This document shows, piece after piece, positions 53,870-63,374 of a stretch of 64,000 nt of DNA. The position numbers were made by a program, and so were the translations under genes. Position 1 is the stretch's first letter, and every line of letters begins with the position of its first letter. Origin of the DNA: Amylostereum areolatum (taxonomy: Eukaryota; Basidiomycota; Agaricomycetes; Russulales; Stereaceae); NCBI GenBank assembly GCA_012932865.1, contig SAXG01000038.1:248001-312000 (forward strand), given 5' to 3'. The notes below the pieces were generated by a model. It worked only from the letters and a program-made list of their open reading frames with translations, was not told the DNA's origin and did no database searches.

Positions 53870-55321
53870 CATCAGCAACTTATCACATTGAGTTAAGGCA
53901 TGTTTTGGCTAGTTGCCGAGTTGTATAACCTATAAAACAGGTGAAACACCCAAACTTCGAAACTGGTCCAAAACCCACGTATTCATTGGGAGGTTGGTCA
54001 ACTGAACACCAATTGAAGTATAACCTAGGTGAACTAGGGACCAAGTACCAACCAACACACCTTCAACCTACATCTTTGGATTTCTTGTTTGCTTGTAGAC
54101 CACAATCACACAACATTATGACAACCAAGCCAGTTATATTCTGCATAATATTGTAACAAAATTAATGAAATGTATATGGTATAGTAATATGATAAGCAAA
54201 AACAAGCAACAAGACAGCGCAACAAGAAGCACAAATGACAACGGCCAGGAGTGACGAGGCAGGGGGAGTGATGAGACGGGGGAGGCAACATGACGGCTGG
54301 GGAGCGAGGTGACAGCCGGGGAGCAACGAGACGAGGGAGTGACGAGACGAGAGAGTGATGAGACGAGGGAGTGATGAGACGAGGGAGTGACGAGACGAGG
54401 GAGTGACGAGACGAGGGAGTGACGAGGAGGCCAGGGAGCGACGAGAGGGCCGGGGAACGACGTGGCGTGAGCAACAAGACGGGGGGAGCGACACAGGGGA
54501 GGTGACGAGACGGCGGGGGCGGCGACGAGATGGCGGGGGTGGGGATGAGACGGCGGGGGCGGCAACAAGACAGCGGGGGCGGTGACAAGACGGCACGGAG
54601 GGGGGGCGATAAGACCGCTGGGGGGGGGGGGGGCGACGAGACCGCAGGAGGGCGACGAGACCTCGGGGAGGCGATGAGACCGCGGGCAGCGAGACCGCGG
54701 GCAGCGAGACCGCGGGCGACGAGGCACAGGCGGCGAGTCGTCGGGGCGACAAGATGGCACGGTTGATGAGGCGGCGGGGTTGACGAGGTGGTGGGGGAGA
54801 TGAGGCACAGGGAGATGCGACGGCAGGGGCGACGCGATGACGGAGGGGATGCGATGACGGAGGGGAGACGAGGTGGTGCAGGAGACGAGGCGGCAAAGGG
54901 GACGCAAAAGCAGGGGTGATGCAAAGCGGGGGTGACGCAAAGCGAGGCGACATGGTGGCGGGGCGACGGAATGGATGGGCGACAAGGCGGCGGGCGATGA
55001 GGCCCAGGCAGTGGTGGGAGTGCGGAGAGAGGGAGGGACGACGACAGTGGGAGTGGTGGTGGTCGTGAGGAGAGAAGGTGTGCGCTGGCACGGTGAGTGA
55101 AGTAGCCGCGTGAGTGAGTCAGCTGTCCCACGGTTAATTAACTTTAGGGCAGGCCCGATTTAGCCTTTGGGCAAATCCCGGGGCGCGCGCGGCAAGCTGC
55201 GGGCAGTTACCGGGTTGATCGGAGTTTCCTTAACCGGCCGAACAGCGCAAGAAGCCAACTGTCTCATAACTGTCCATCAAATACCAGTAACTCCCCAACT
55301 AAATGTGTCAAGTTGCTGATG
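53870..55321. mobile_element. 1452-bp CATCAG-type non-autonomous element
   Basis: Inverted ends CATCAGCAACTTATCACA and CATCAGCAACTTGACACA. Duplication CG (53868-53869 and 55322-55323); removing the element and one CG restores the interrupted RT codons exactly. The interior is a long minisatellite. Same type of ends and core as 17350-18643. Confidence 0.88.
54240..55030. repeat. Minisatellite core, purine-rich strand
   Basis: Begins with near-perfect copies of GTGACGAGACGAGGGA (about 54330-54430), then degenerate GGCGACGAGAC-type repeats. A run of G near 54620-54635 may form G-quadruplexes. The three long minus-strand Pro/Ser/His frames (283-341 codons) are by-products of the repeat. Confidence 0.82.
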
Positions 55322-56736
55322 CGTACCATAGTGCAGCAGGTTCTGCAGCGTTTGCAAAACAACGACCTCTTCCTCAAACCGGAGAAATGCGTCTTTGAGC
55401 AAGACTCTGTTGAATACCTCGGACTCATCATCTCGCACGACAAGATCGCTATGGACCCCGTCAAGGTAGCAGGTATTCAGGACTGGCCGACACCACGAAC
55501 GGTCAAAGATGTGCAATCCTTCCTCGGCTTTGGCAACTTCTACCGATGTTTCATCAAGGACTTCTCCAAGGTTGCACGACCCCTATTTGACCTGACAAAG
55601 AAGGACTGCACATGGGACTGGTCGGAGGACTGCCAAACTGCGTTTGACGCACTGAAAGCTGTGTTTACTTCCTCCCCCGTCTTGGTCATGCCTGACCCAA
55701 AGAAGCCTTACCTCGTTGAAGTCGACACCTCGGACTTTGCTACTGGAGGTATACTCTCGCAGAAAGGCGACGACGGTCACTAGCATCCAGTGGCGTATCT
55801 GTCCAAGGCCCTATCAGAACCGGAACGGAACTACGACATCTACGACAAGGAGCTACTTGCTATCATCCGTGCGCTCGAAGCCTGGCGCCACTACCTCGAA
55901 GGCGCCTCTGATACCGTTGAAATCTGGACAGATCACAAGAACCTGGAGCACTTCAAGACAGCACAGAAGCTGAGCCGCCGACAGGCACATTGGGCTCTAT
56001 TCCTCACTCAATTTGACTTCTCGCTCGTTCACAAACCAGGAATATCCCATCGCCCGGATCCAATGTCTCGACGACCCGATCACAAGGATGGTATTGAAAA
56101 CGACAACAAGGAGCGCGTCTTGCTTGACCCCAAGTACTTCCAAGTACGCGCAACAAGGCCAGGAGCAGTAACCTCCCTCAGCGATGTCGAACTCCGACGA
56201 CGTATCCGCGACTGCAAAACCAAGGACATCGAGGTTGTTCAAGCCCTGGACGCCATCTTACGAAACGGACCACGTACACTCGTCAAGAACCTTCAAGAGT
56301 GGAACTACAAAGAAGGCCTGGTCCTGTTTAGAGGAAAGGTATATGTCCCTGCAGATGACGAGTTGCGACGCGACATTGTCAAAATGTACCATGAATCGCC
56401 CCTGGCTGGTCGCTTCAAAACTTACGAACTTGTGAGTCGTGAATATTGGTGGCCTGGCATGTCTGTCTTTGTCCGCGACTTTGTAGCAGGATGTGCAACC
56501 TGCCAGTCGACGAAGACGCAGAGCAGCCGACCCCACGTCGACATGATCCCGAACGAAGTACCCGATCGACCATTTGGCGTCATCTCTACCGACTTCATTG
56601 TCGAGCTCCCTGACTGTGAAGGCTATAATGCCGTCAACGTCGTGGTCGATCACCTCACCAAGATCGTGGTTACCACCCCATGTACAACGAAGATCACCAG
56701 CGACGGCATGGCCGACATTCTCTTCGATAAGGTATA
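55322..56736 (+). pseudogene. pol: D pol, end of RT, RNase H and integrase N-part
   Basis: Contains LKPEKCVFEQDSVEYLGLI, RNase H (VEVDTSDFATGGI), TAG at 55781-55783 where relatives have Trp, then IYDKELLAIIRALEAW, the integrase zinc region (CATCQSTKTQ) and core start (STDFIVELP). It stops at FDKVY, where element G begins; the rest of D lies beyond the window. Confidence 0.88.
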
Positions 56737-57276
56737 TGTTACAACTTGTCCAAGGTACTCCAGTTTCCATTTCCTTACTAGGAAGGACGTTGCTAAACGA
56801 CGGGTTACGACGGTGCCCCAGTTCGTAACCGTCTCAACCACACAACGACGACAGTGCCACAGATCGTCACCGTCTCAACAGCAGTGCCACAGATCGTCAC
56901 CGTCTCAACGGCATAGCCCCGACGGTGCCACAGTCTCGTTCCCGTAGATACTCGATACGACCGTTGCTCGATGTACATATATTTACTCGACCTCCTTTCT
57001 TATAAAAGGAGGCCCATCGAACGAGCCATTCCCCAGCTCGTTCTCTTTGTAAATACAGGACTGTTCTAATAAGAACCTCCTCCTCTAAACGCTAAAGAGA
57101 ATCCCAAGCAAACTAAGTTGATAAGCTCGCCTAAGTCTTCCGTGAAGACTTACTGCTTCGCTTATCGACCTTCACCTTCGTATAACCGAGACGTCTGGAT
57201 CACCTGATCCCACCTCTCACGCGTAAGAGTACTGTAGCCTGAGCCGCTTGTCACGTGATAAGGACCGTCCTTAACA
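56737..57276 (+). repeat. 5' LTR of G
   Basis: 540 bp, TGTTACAACTTG to CCTTAACA. It is 30 bp longer than F LTRs because of one extra copy of a 30-bp unit (containing GCCACAGATCGTCACC) in U3 near 56850-56910. Confidence 0.92.
57001..57008 (+). promoter_or_regulatory. TATA box in G LTR
   Basis: TATAAAAG, flanked by the inverted repeat CTCCTTT...AAAGGAG. The same arrangement occurs in the F LTRs; the E LTR also has TATAAAAG beside CTCCTTT. Confidence 0.65.
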
Positions 57277-57329
57277 CTAGAACGAGCTCTCCTCTACACT
57301 AGCTCACCCTACAGTTTGGCGCAGAGCGT

Positions 57330-57890
57330 CAAACGAAACACCCACCACGGAGTCAGCGGAACAACCCGCTGAAAAAAGACCATCAGATTTTGAGATCCCT
57401 CAACTCCAATCAAACTGCAGTCGAGACTTCCCTAACGGAAACGAAGATCATCGCTGGACATTTGACCCCTATCATCTCCTTTTTTACTACGACGGAACCC
57501 TCGTCGCGAAAGAAAGCAAAGGGACATACGCGTACCAGTGGAACCCACCCATATACAGATACAACCTTCCCCCAGCAGCAGAATACTTCAAAGATAGATC
57601 CAAAAGAGAAAAGGAAGACGGAAGCTACGACAATTCACATTGGAAGCGCCCAGATTATTCAAGACCTCATATCGGGCCCCTCTCATCAGAAGAACTCTGG
57701 AAACACCCGGACGCACAGAAAGTCGAAGAGAAGCCTTACACCGGGAATATTAAGGACTACTGGGAATTTGATCCCGATACCGACACAGCCGATACGACAA
57801 CCGAACCACAGAACCCTCAAACCGAACTCCAGCATCCTCAAGAACCCGCAACAACTACACAAGCCTCCAGAGGAAACCGCGCCAGAACCT
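57330..57890 (+). pseudogene. G open region before gag, frameshifted
   Basis: The frame with YHLLFYYDGT, YQWNPPIYRYNLPP and NIKDYWEFDPDTD is open without an ATG, but a 1-nt insertion relative to F near 57850 moves it out of the gag frame. Codons are largely conserved with F despite about 5% divergence, so it was functional until recently. Another frame, 57390-58088, is open through the same stretch and joins gag, but its sequence is not protein-like before about 57860. Confidence 0.55.
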
Positions 57891-58088
57891 AAGAGAACTG
57901 TATCAAACCCCCAAGTTAAGTCCGATTCCGGAGGAAGTCGAGAAGGCAGCCCATCGAGCGCAGCAGAAACGGAAGGACATACAGAGAAATCAACAAGATC
58001 TCCATCAGTTAAATCAGACGAAGATATCTTCGGAACCAGAAGAGGAAGACAAGGAAATCTATTCGGAAGACCAGAGAACGTCACAACA

Positions 58089-59408
58089 ATGGGAGACACC
58101 GCCACCTCGATACCCAACCCCGCCACCGCACTTGGCAATGTCCCCCCTGGAGAGACTAATGTACCGCGCCAGACGCCTGCAACTCCAACACCAGCCGATC
58201 CCGCAAAACCGAGACATGAGACTCGATTCTCCCTAGGATTTGGCACGACCGAACCAATAAGATGGAGACCGCCACAATCACCATCACCACCGCCTTCCGA
58301 CCGATCGATCGAAGACAAGAAAGGAAAAGAAGTCCAGGACTACGTTTTCGGAAGAGGAGCAACCGCAGATCTTCCGAAAGGATCAAAGTATCCACCAGGG
58401 AATTCCCCACCGGGAGGAACAGGAACAATTGGATCAAAGCCCGACGACAAGGACAAAGGATTCAAGTTAAACGCATTAGGAGTATATGACGGAAGGGATC
58501 GGGCAAAAGCAGCAAAGTTCGTAGAACAATGCGTACTTCGCTTCATAGCATTCCCCAACGCATATGCTGCCAACATGCGTAAGATAACCTTCGTGCTCTC
58601 ACATCTCACCGATGGGCCTGCCCTTCACTGGGCGTCCCTTTTAATAAGCAAAATCGATAAGATACGAGATCGCGGCCTAGATCCAGAAGCGTACCTTCCA
58701 TGGACGGTGTTCCGCGACCACTTCTTAGAGACCTTTGGAGAAATAGACCCCGGAAGGGACGCTAGATTCAACATACAGCGCCTGGAACAAGGCACTATGG
58801 ACACCAAAGATTACATCACGATCTTCAGAGACTATGCTATGGAAGCTGGTTACGATCATAAAGCATTGATCGACCAATTCAAGAGAGGACTGCGCAACGA
58901 TATCGTGGTCGAGATCCTCAAGAGAGATCACATCTCGAACGATATTGAAGAATGGTATGAACTCGCATTGCGCATCGATAATAACTGGCGAGAAGCTCAA
59001 GCATTCCAACGGCATTATACAAGACCAATGAACCCAACGAGCGACCTCACCCTCCTATACAAGAAACCACAGGCGTACGTTCCATTCCGAAAAGGAAACG
59101 GAAACAAAGGAAACGTTACCACCGCCAGAGCCGCTCAGACCGGAAACAACGGCCGAAACTTCAGACGCCTTACCCCACAAGAACGTACCGAACTCCAGAA
59201 ATCAGGATCATGCTTCTATTGCCGGAAGCCAGGACACATCTCCAGGAACTGCCCAGAGAAACGTACCCAAACAACGATCAATGCACGAACAGCGAATCTA
59301 ACAGAGGAAGAATCCCCGATTGATCAGATCACCAAGCTTGTGAACAAGATGGACAGTGAAACGTTCGCACGCACTGCCAACATGTTCAAAGACAATCAGG
59401 GTTTTTGA
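58089..59408 (+). CDS. gag: G gag
   Basis: 439 residues from ATG (MGDTATSIPN), matching the F gag start. Proline-rich N-terminus, capsid region (GVYDGRDRAKAAKF to FKRGLRNDIVVEIL), basic linker, zinc knuckle CFYCRKPGHISRNC, and a C-terminal helix ending DNQGF. The frame is open upstream to 57390. The stop context GGT TTT TGA puts pol in the -1 frame. Confidence 0.92.
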   Translation: MGDTATSIPNPATALGNVPPGETNVPRQTPATPTPADPAKPRHETRFSLGFGTTEPIRWRPPQSPSPPPSDRSIEDKKGKEVQDYVFGRGATADLPKGSKYPPGNSPPGGTGTIGSKPDDKDKGFKLNALGVYDGRDRAKAAKFVEQCVLRFIAFPNAYAANMRKITFVLSHLTDGPALHWASLLISKIDKIRDRGLDPEAYLPWTVFRDHFLETFGEIDPGRDARFNIQRLEQGTMDTKDYITIFRDYAMEAGYDHKALIDQFKRGLRNDIVVEILKRDHISNDIEEWYELALRIDNNWREAQAFQRHYTRPMNPTSDLTLLYKKPQAYVPFRKGNGNKGNVTTARAAQTGNNGRNFRRLTPQERTELQKSGSCFYCRKPGHISRNCPEKRTQTTINARTANLTEEESPIDQITKLVNKMDSETFARTANMFKDNQGF

Positions 59409-62400
59409 ATCGTCCTTCAACCGCGGCTGTTGAAAGGACACAGACAATGAACTTTTCAAGTCGATCTTCTGTACAGGATACAGAAGATGACGTAAATAGA
59501 ACAGTGTATATAAGGTCATACCAAGACGGAGCAACACACGCTCCATCAATTCATATACCTGTTATGTTTCATGGAAAGTTCCGTAAAGCCGCAGCAAAAG
59601 CGCTATTGGACAGCGGAGCAAGCAGCACTCTGATCCATCCAGATTTTGTACGAAAACACAAGATGAATCTGATCCAGCTTAAGAAACCGATACCGATATA
59701 CAACGTCGACGGATCTCGAAACACTCTGGGAGAGATCAAACAGAAGGTATACCTTCCAATGACGATGGAAGGAATCAACGGAGAAATTCACCGCGAAAGC
59801 CTAGGACTATTCGTCACAGCCCTAGGAGGAGACGAAGTAATCTTAGGAACCCCTTGGCTTAAAAAACACAACCCTAGCATCGATTGGAGAAAGAGACAGA
59901 TTACACTACAGACATGTCCAGGTACGTGCTCCACCACGAGTAAAACAATGATCGTCCAAGGAAAAGACGAACCCTTCCTACCATCATTCGAAGAACAGAA
60001 GATCAACCATCACGCAACGATAGAAGAACAAGAAGACCCCGAATTCAACTCCGATCTCGCCGATATCAGGATAGTCAGAACGTTCCATGGAAAGACTGAC
60101 GTAGAAACAATGCCGATTGCAGAAGAAACAAACGAACCCGGTATTTGGATAACAGCAAGAGCAACCAAGGCACAAGAACTCGCAGAAAGAGCGGCCATAG
60201 GAGAGAAGAAGAAGACACTCGATGAGATGATTCCGTCTAGTTACAAACAGTATCAGAAGGTATTCGAAAAGAAAGCGTCGGAACGCTTTCCAATCAGCAG
60301 ACCTTGGGATCACGCGATAGACCTGACTGAAGGATGGAAACCTCGGAATTGTAAAGTGTACCCAATGACGGTACCGGAACGGAAGGAACTGGACACATTC
60401 ATAGATGAACATCTACGAAAAGGGTACATCCGAGAATCAAAATCAGAGATATCATCACCCTTCTTCTTTATCAAGAAGAAAGATGGATCTCTTCGACCAG
60501 TACAGGACTATCGCTATCTTAACTCGATCACGGTCAAAAATGAATACCCGATACCACTCATCTCAGATCTCATCGACAAATTAAAAGGCGCTAAGATCTT
60601 CTCAAAGCTCGATCTCCGATGGGGATACAACAATGTTCGGATCAAAGAAGGAGATCAATGGAAAGCTGCGTTCAAAACAAACAGAGGCCTTTTCGAACCA
60701 ATGGTAATGTTCTTCGGACTAACCAACTCACCCGCAACATTCCAAGCAATGATGAACGCACTGTTCAAAGAATTAATAGACACCGGAAAAGTGGTGGTCT
60801 ATATGGATGACATACTGATATTTACAGAAACACTCGACGAACATAGGAAACTGATGAAAGAAGCCCTCCAACTTCTAGAACGGAACGATCTATTCCTGAA
60901 ACCAGAGAAGTGCTTCTTCGAACGACCATCGATCGAATACCTAGGCGTGATAATCACGCACAACAAGGTACAGATGGACCCGGTCAAAGTCCAAGGGCTA
61001 GCAGAATGGCCCACACCGAGGAAAGTAAAAGAAGTCCAATCATTCCTCGGATTTGGAAATTTCTATCGACGCTTCATCAAAGACTATTCTAAGATCGCCA
61101 GACCCCTATTCCAGCTCACAAAGAAAGACCACGAATGGAACTGGACGACCGAATGTGAACGTACCTTCGAAAGACTAAAACGAGAATTCACGTCGTCCCC
61201 AATCTTAATCATGCCCGATGAAAACAAACCATTCCGCATAGAGAGTGACGCCTCCGATTTCGCGTACGGAGCTATACTATCGCAGCCAGATGAGATCGAA
61301 AGATGGCATCCGGTCGCGTACCTATCCAAATCACTGTCACCCGCGGAACAAAATTACGAGATATACGACAAAGAACTCTTAGGAGTAGTGAAAGCCTTAG
61401 AACACTGGCGACACTATCTAGAAGGAGCGAACCACAAAGTCGAAATCTGGACAGATCATAAAAATCTAGAATATTTCACAACAGCGCAGAAACTCAATCG
61501 ACGGCAAGCACGATGGAGCTTATATCTGTCCCGTTTCGACTACACCTTGGTGCACAAACCAGGAAGTACAAACAAGGCAGATGGACTTTCTAGAAGACCA
61601 GATCATAAGGAAGACATTCCAGACAACGACGACCGCATCCTGCTTCACCCTTCGGTTTTCAGGGCTAGAGCCACCGGAAGAGGAACAGTCGAAGCAGTCG
61701 GAGACAAAGAACTTCTCAAAGAACTAAGAAACTTCTCACACCTAGATGATGAAGTTTGGACAGCGTTAGATACGATCAAAAGATCGGGACCACGCACCCT
61801 CGCAAAAGGAATCGAAGATTGGAACTTCGAGAACGATCTGATCATCAGAAAAGGAAAGATCTATGTGCCACAGAATCTCGAACTTCGACGCATGATCCTA
61901 AAATCGCATCATGATCTGGAAACGATTGGACATCCAGGCGAAATGAAAACTCTGGAGCTGGTACAAAGAAACTTTTGGTGGCCAAAGATGATTTCCTTCG
62001 TAAAAGGTTATGTTCAAGGATGTCCCGTATGCCAGTCAACAAAAAATGTCACGCATCCGGCAAAACATCCATTACAACCCACGGAAATACCAGAACGACC
62101 ATGGGAAACAATCACATCAGATTTTATTACAGACCTTCCGATCTCCAACGGATTCGATTCGATCAACGTAGTCGTCGACAGGTTCACCAAAACCGCAGTA
62201 TTCACGCCGTGCCTAAAGACGATCAACGCAGAAGAAACAGCTGATCTTCTAATCGACAATGTTTACAGACGATTTGGACTATGGAAAAGAATGATATCGG
62301 ACAGAGGCCCTCAATTCGCATCCAAAGTATTCCAATCCATCTGCGAAAGCCTCGGAGTTATCTCGTCGCTCAGTACAGCGTATCATCCCCAAACGGATGG

Positions 62401-63292
62401 CGAAACAGAAAGAGTGAATCAAGAATTAGAACAATATCTTCGAGCATTCTGCAACGGAGATCAAACGAATTGGGCAAGACTTCTACCAAAAGCAGAATTT
62501 GCACACAATATAAGACAACATTCAGCTACGAAAACTTCCCCATTTGAACTCCTACACGGGTATCAACCAGTTTTTAACCCGGCAATACCAACCGATCCGC
62601 GAATACCGACAGCCGAAGAAAGAATAAAGAACTTTAAGGACGCATGGGACAACGCAGAAGCGAGTCTGGAAATAGCTGCCAAATTAATGAAAATGCAGCA
62701 CGATCAAACGACCACACTGCGAGACCAACTCAAACAGGGTGACCAAGTATGGTTAGATGGGAAAAATCTTAACACGGTATACCCGAAAACTAAACTAGCA
62801 CCAAAACGATTTGGCCCATTCAAAATCGAAAAAGTAATAGGACCAGTAACCTATCGCTTAGAACTACCGGCGAAATGGAAAATACATCCGGTATTCCACG
62901 CGGCACTATTAATTCCGTTCAAAGAAACAGAACAATATGGAGAAGCTTACGAAAAACCGCCCCCGGAACTAGTAAACGACGAAGAACTCTATGAACTGGA
63001 AACGATAATAGCCTCGAAACTAGACAAACGATATTCCGAACCATTACATTATTTCGTAAAATGGAAAGGCTACCCAGATTCCGGTAACACATGGGAACCA
63101 GCATCTAATCTCGAAGGATCAAAAGATGCGATCGCAGAGTTCCACCGGAATAATCCCAAGGCACCGAAGTTACCACCACAGCCAATCAAAGATACCAACA
63201 CAGAAACCACTGATCGTGACGAAACTGAAGCAACGCAGCAAGAAAGAAGGCCACCGAGACGAAAGAAACGCAAGACGAAAGTAAGACAGTAG
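59405..63292 (+). CDS. pol: G pol polyprotein (PR-RT-RH-IN-chromodomain)
   Basis: 1295 residues, no stops; the first codon is TTG inside the gag stop region, so it is made as a gag-pol fusion. Protease DSGASS at residue 69; RT with YMDD at 466-469; RNase H (ESDASDFAYGA) near 612; integrase zinc region near 834-880 (CPVCQSTK), catalytic Asp near 904 and 964 and Glu near 1000 (PQTDGETERVNQ); GPF/Y region (KRFGPFKIEKVIGPVTYRL); chromodomain near 1196-1250 (YFVKWKGYPDSGNTWEP). A basic tail ends the protein. All catalytic residues looked for are present, so this copy may be functional. Confidence 0.95.
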   Translation: MNRPSTAAVERTQTMNFSSRSSVQDTEDDVNRTVYIRSYQDGATHAPSIHIPVMFHGKFRKAAAKALLDSGASSTLIHPDFVRKHKMNLIQLKKPIPIYNVDGSRNTLGEIKQKVYLPMTMEGINGEIHRESLGLFVTALGGDEVILGTPWLKKHNPSIDWRKRQITLQTCPGTCSTTSKTMIVQGKDEPFLPSFEEQKINHHATIEEQEDPEFNSDLADIRIVRTFHGKTDVETMPIAEETNEPGIWITARATKAQELAERAAIGEKKKTLDEMIPSSYKQYQKVFEKKASERFPISRPWDHAIDLTEGWKPRNCKVYPMTVPERKELDTFIDEHLRKGYIRESKSEISSPFFFIKKKDGSLRPVQDYRYLNSITVKNEYPIPLISDLIDKLKGAKIFSKLDLRWGYNNVRIKEGDQWKAAFKTNRGLFEPMVMFFGLTNSPATFQAMMNALFKELIDTGKVVVYMDDILIFTETLDEHRKLMKEALQLLERNDLFLKPEKCFFERPSIEYLGVIITHNKVQMDPVKVQGLAEWPTPRKVKEVQSFLGFGNFYRRFIKDYSKIARPLFQLTKKDHEWNWTTECERTFERLKREFTSSPILIMPDENKPFRIESDASDFAYGAILSQPDEIERWHPVAYLSKSLSPAEQNYEIYDKELLGVVKALEHWRHYLEGANHKVEIWTDHKNLEYFTTAQKLNRRQARWSLYLSRFDYTLVHKPGSTNKADGLSRRPDHKEDIPDNDDRILLHPSVFRARATGRGTVEAVGDKELLKELRNFSHLDDEVWTALDTIKRSGPRTLAKGIEDWNFENDLIIRKGKIYVPQNLELRRMILKSHHDLETIGHPGEMKTLELVQRNFWWPKMISFVKGYVQGCPVCQSTKNVTHPAKHPLQPTEIPERPWETITSDFITDLPISNGFDSINVVVDRFTKTAVFTPCLKTINAEETADLLIDNVYRRFGLWKRMISDRGPQFASKVFQSICESLGVISSLSTAYHPQTDGETERVNQELEQYLRAFCNGDQTNWARLLPKAEFAHNIRQHSATKTSPFELLHGYQPVFNPAIPTDPRIPTAEERIKNFKDAWDNAEASLEIAAKLMKMQHDQTTTLRDQLKQGDQVWLDGKNLNTVYPKTKLAPKRFGPFKIEKVIGPVTYRLELPAKWKIHPVFHAALLIPFKETEQYGEAYEKPPPELVNDEELYELETIIASKLDKRYSEPLHYFVKWKGYPDSGNTWEPASNLEGSKDAIAEFHRNNPKAPKLPPQPIKDTNTETTDRDETEATQQERRPPRRKKRKTKVRQ

Positions 63293-63303
63293 TGAGACTC
63301 AAC

Positions 63304-63350
63304 GGCATTCAGGCGAATGCACTGCCAACAAAGGGGGGATAAAAACCCTA
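63304..63350 (+). promoter_or_regulatory. Conserved hairpin and TATA-like box before ORF3 (G)
   Basis: GCATTC AGGC GAATGC (63305-63320) can form a 6-bp stem with a 4-base loop. GGGGGATAAAAACCCTA follows (ends 63350). Present in all three family members between the pol stop and the first ORF3 ATG. Confidence 0.55.
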
Positions 63351-63374
63351 CAGGTTCAACAAGACAGATCACCA

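Larger units (their letters stand above)
27773..56736 (+). mobile_element. Decayed Ty3/gypsy element D, interrupted four times
   Basis: Plus-strand gag and pol pieces at 28587-30877, 52507-53159, 53619-53869 and 55322-56736 form one collinear element. They are interrupted by the E/F composite (duplication GGACC), a solo LTR (ATCTT), a 1452-bp CATCAG element (CG) and element G. At the first three joints the pol frame is restored by removing the insert and one duplication. It carries three nonsense codons (30686, 52843, 55781). Its own LTR borders are uncertain. Confidence 0.85.

Noticed and set aside
54106..55131. 341-, 309- and 283-codon frames on the minus strand
   Set aside because: Same reason: three phases of one minisatellite are open and low-complexity.
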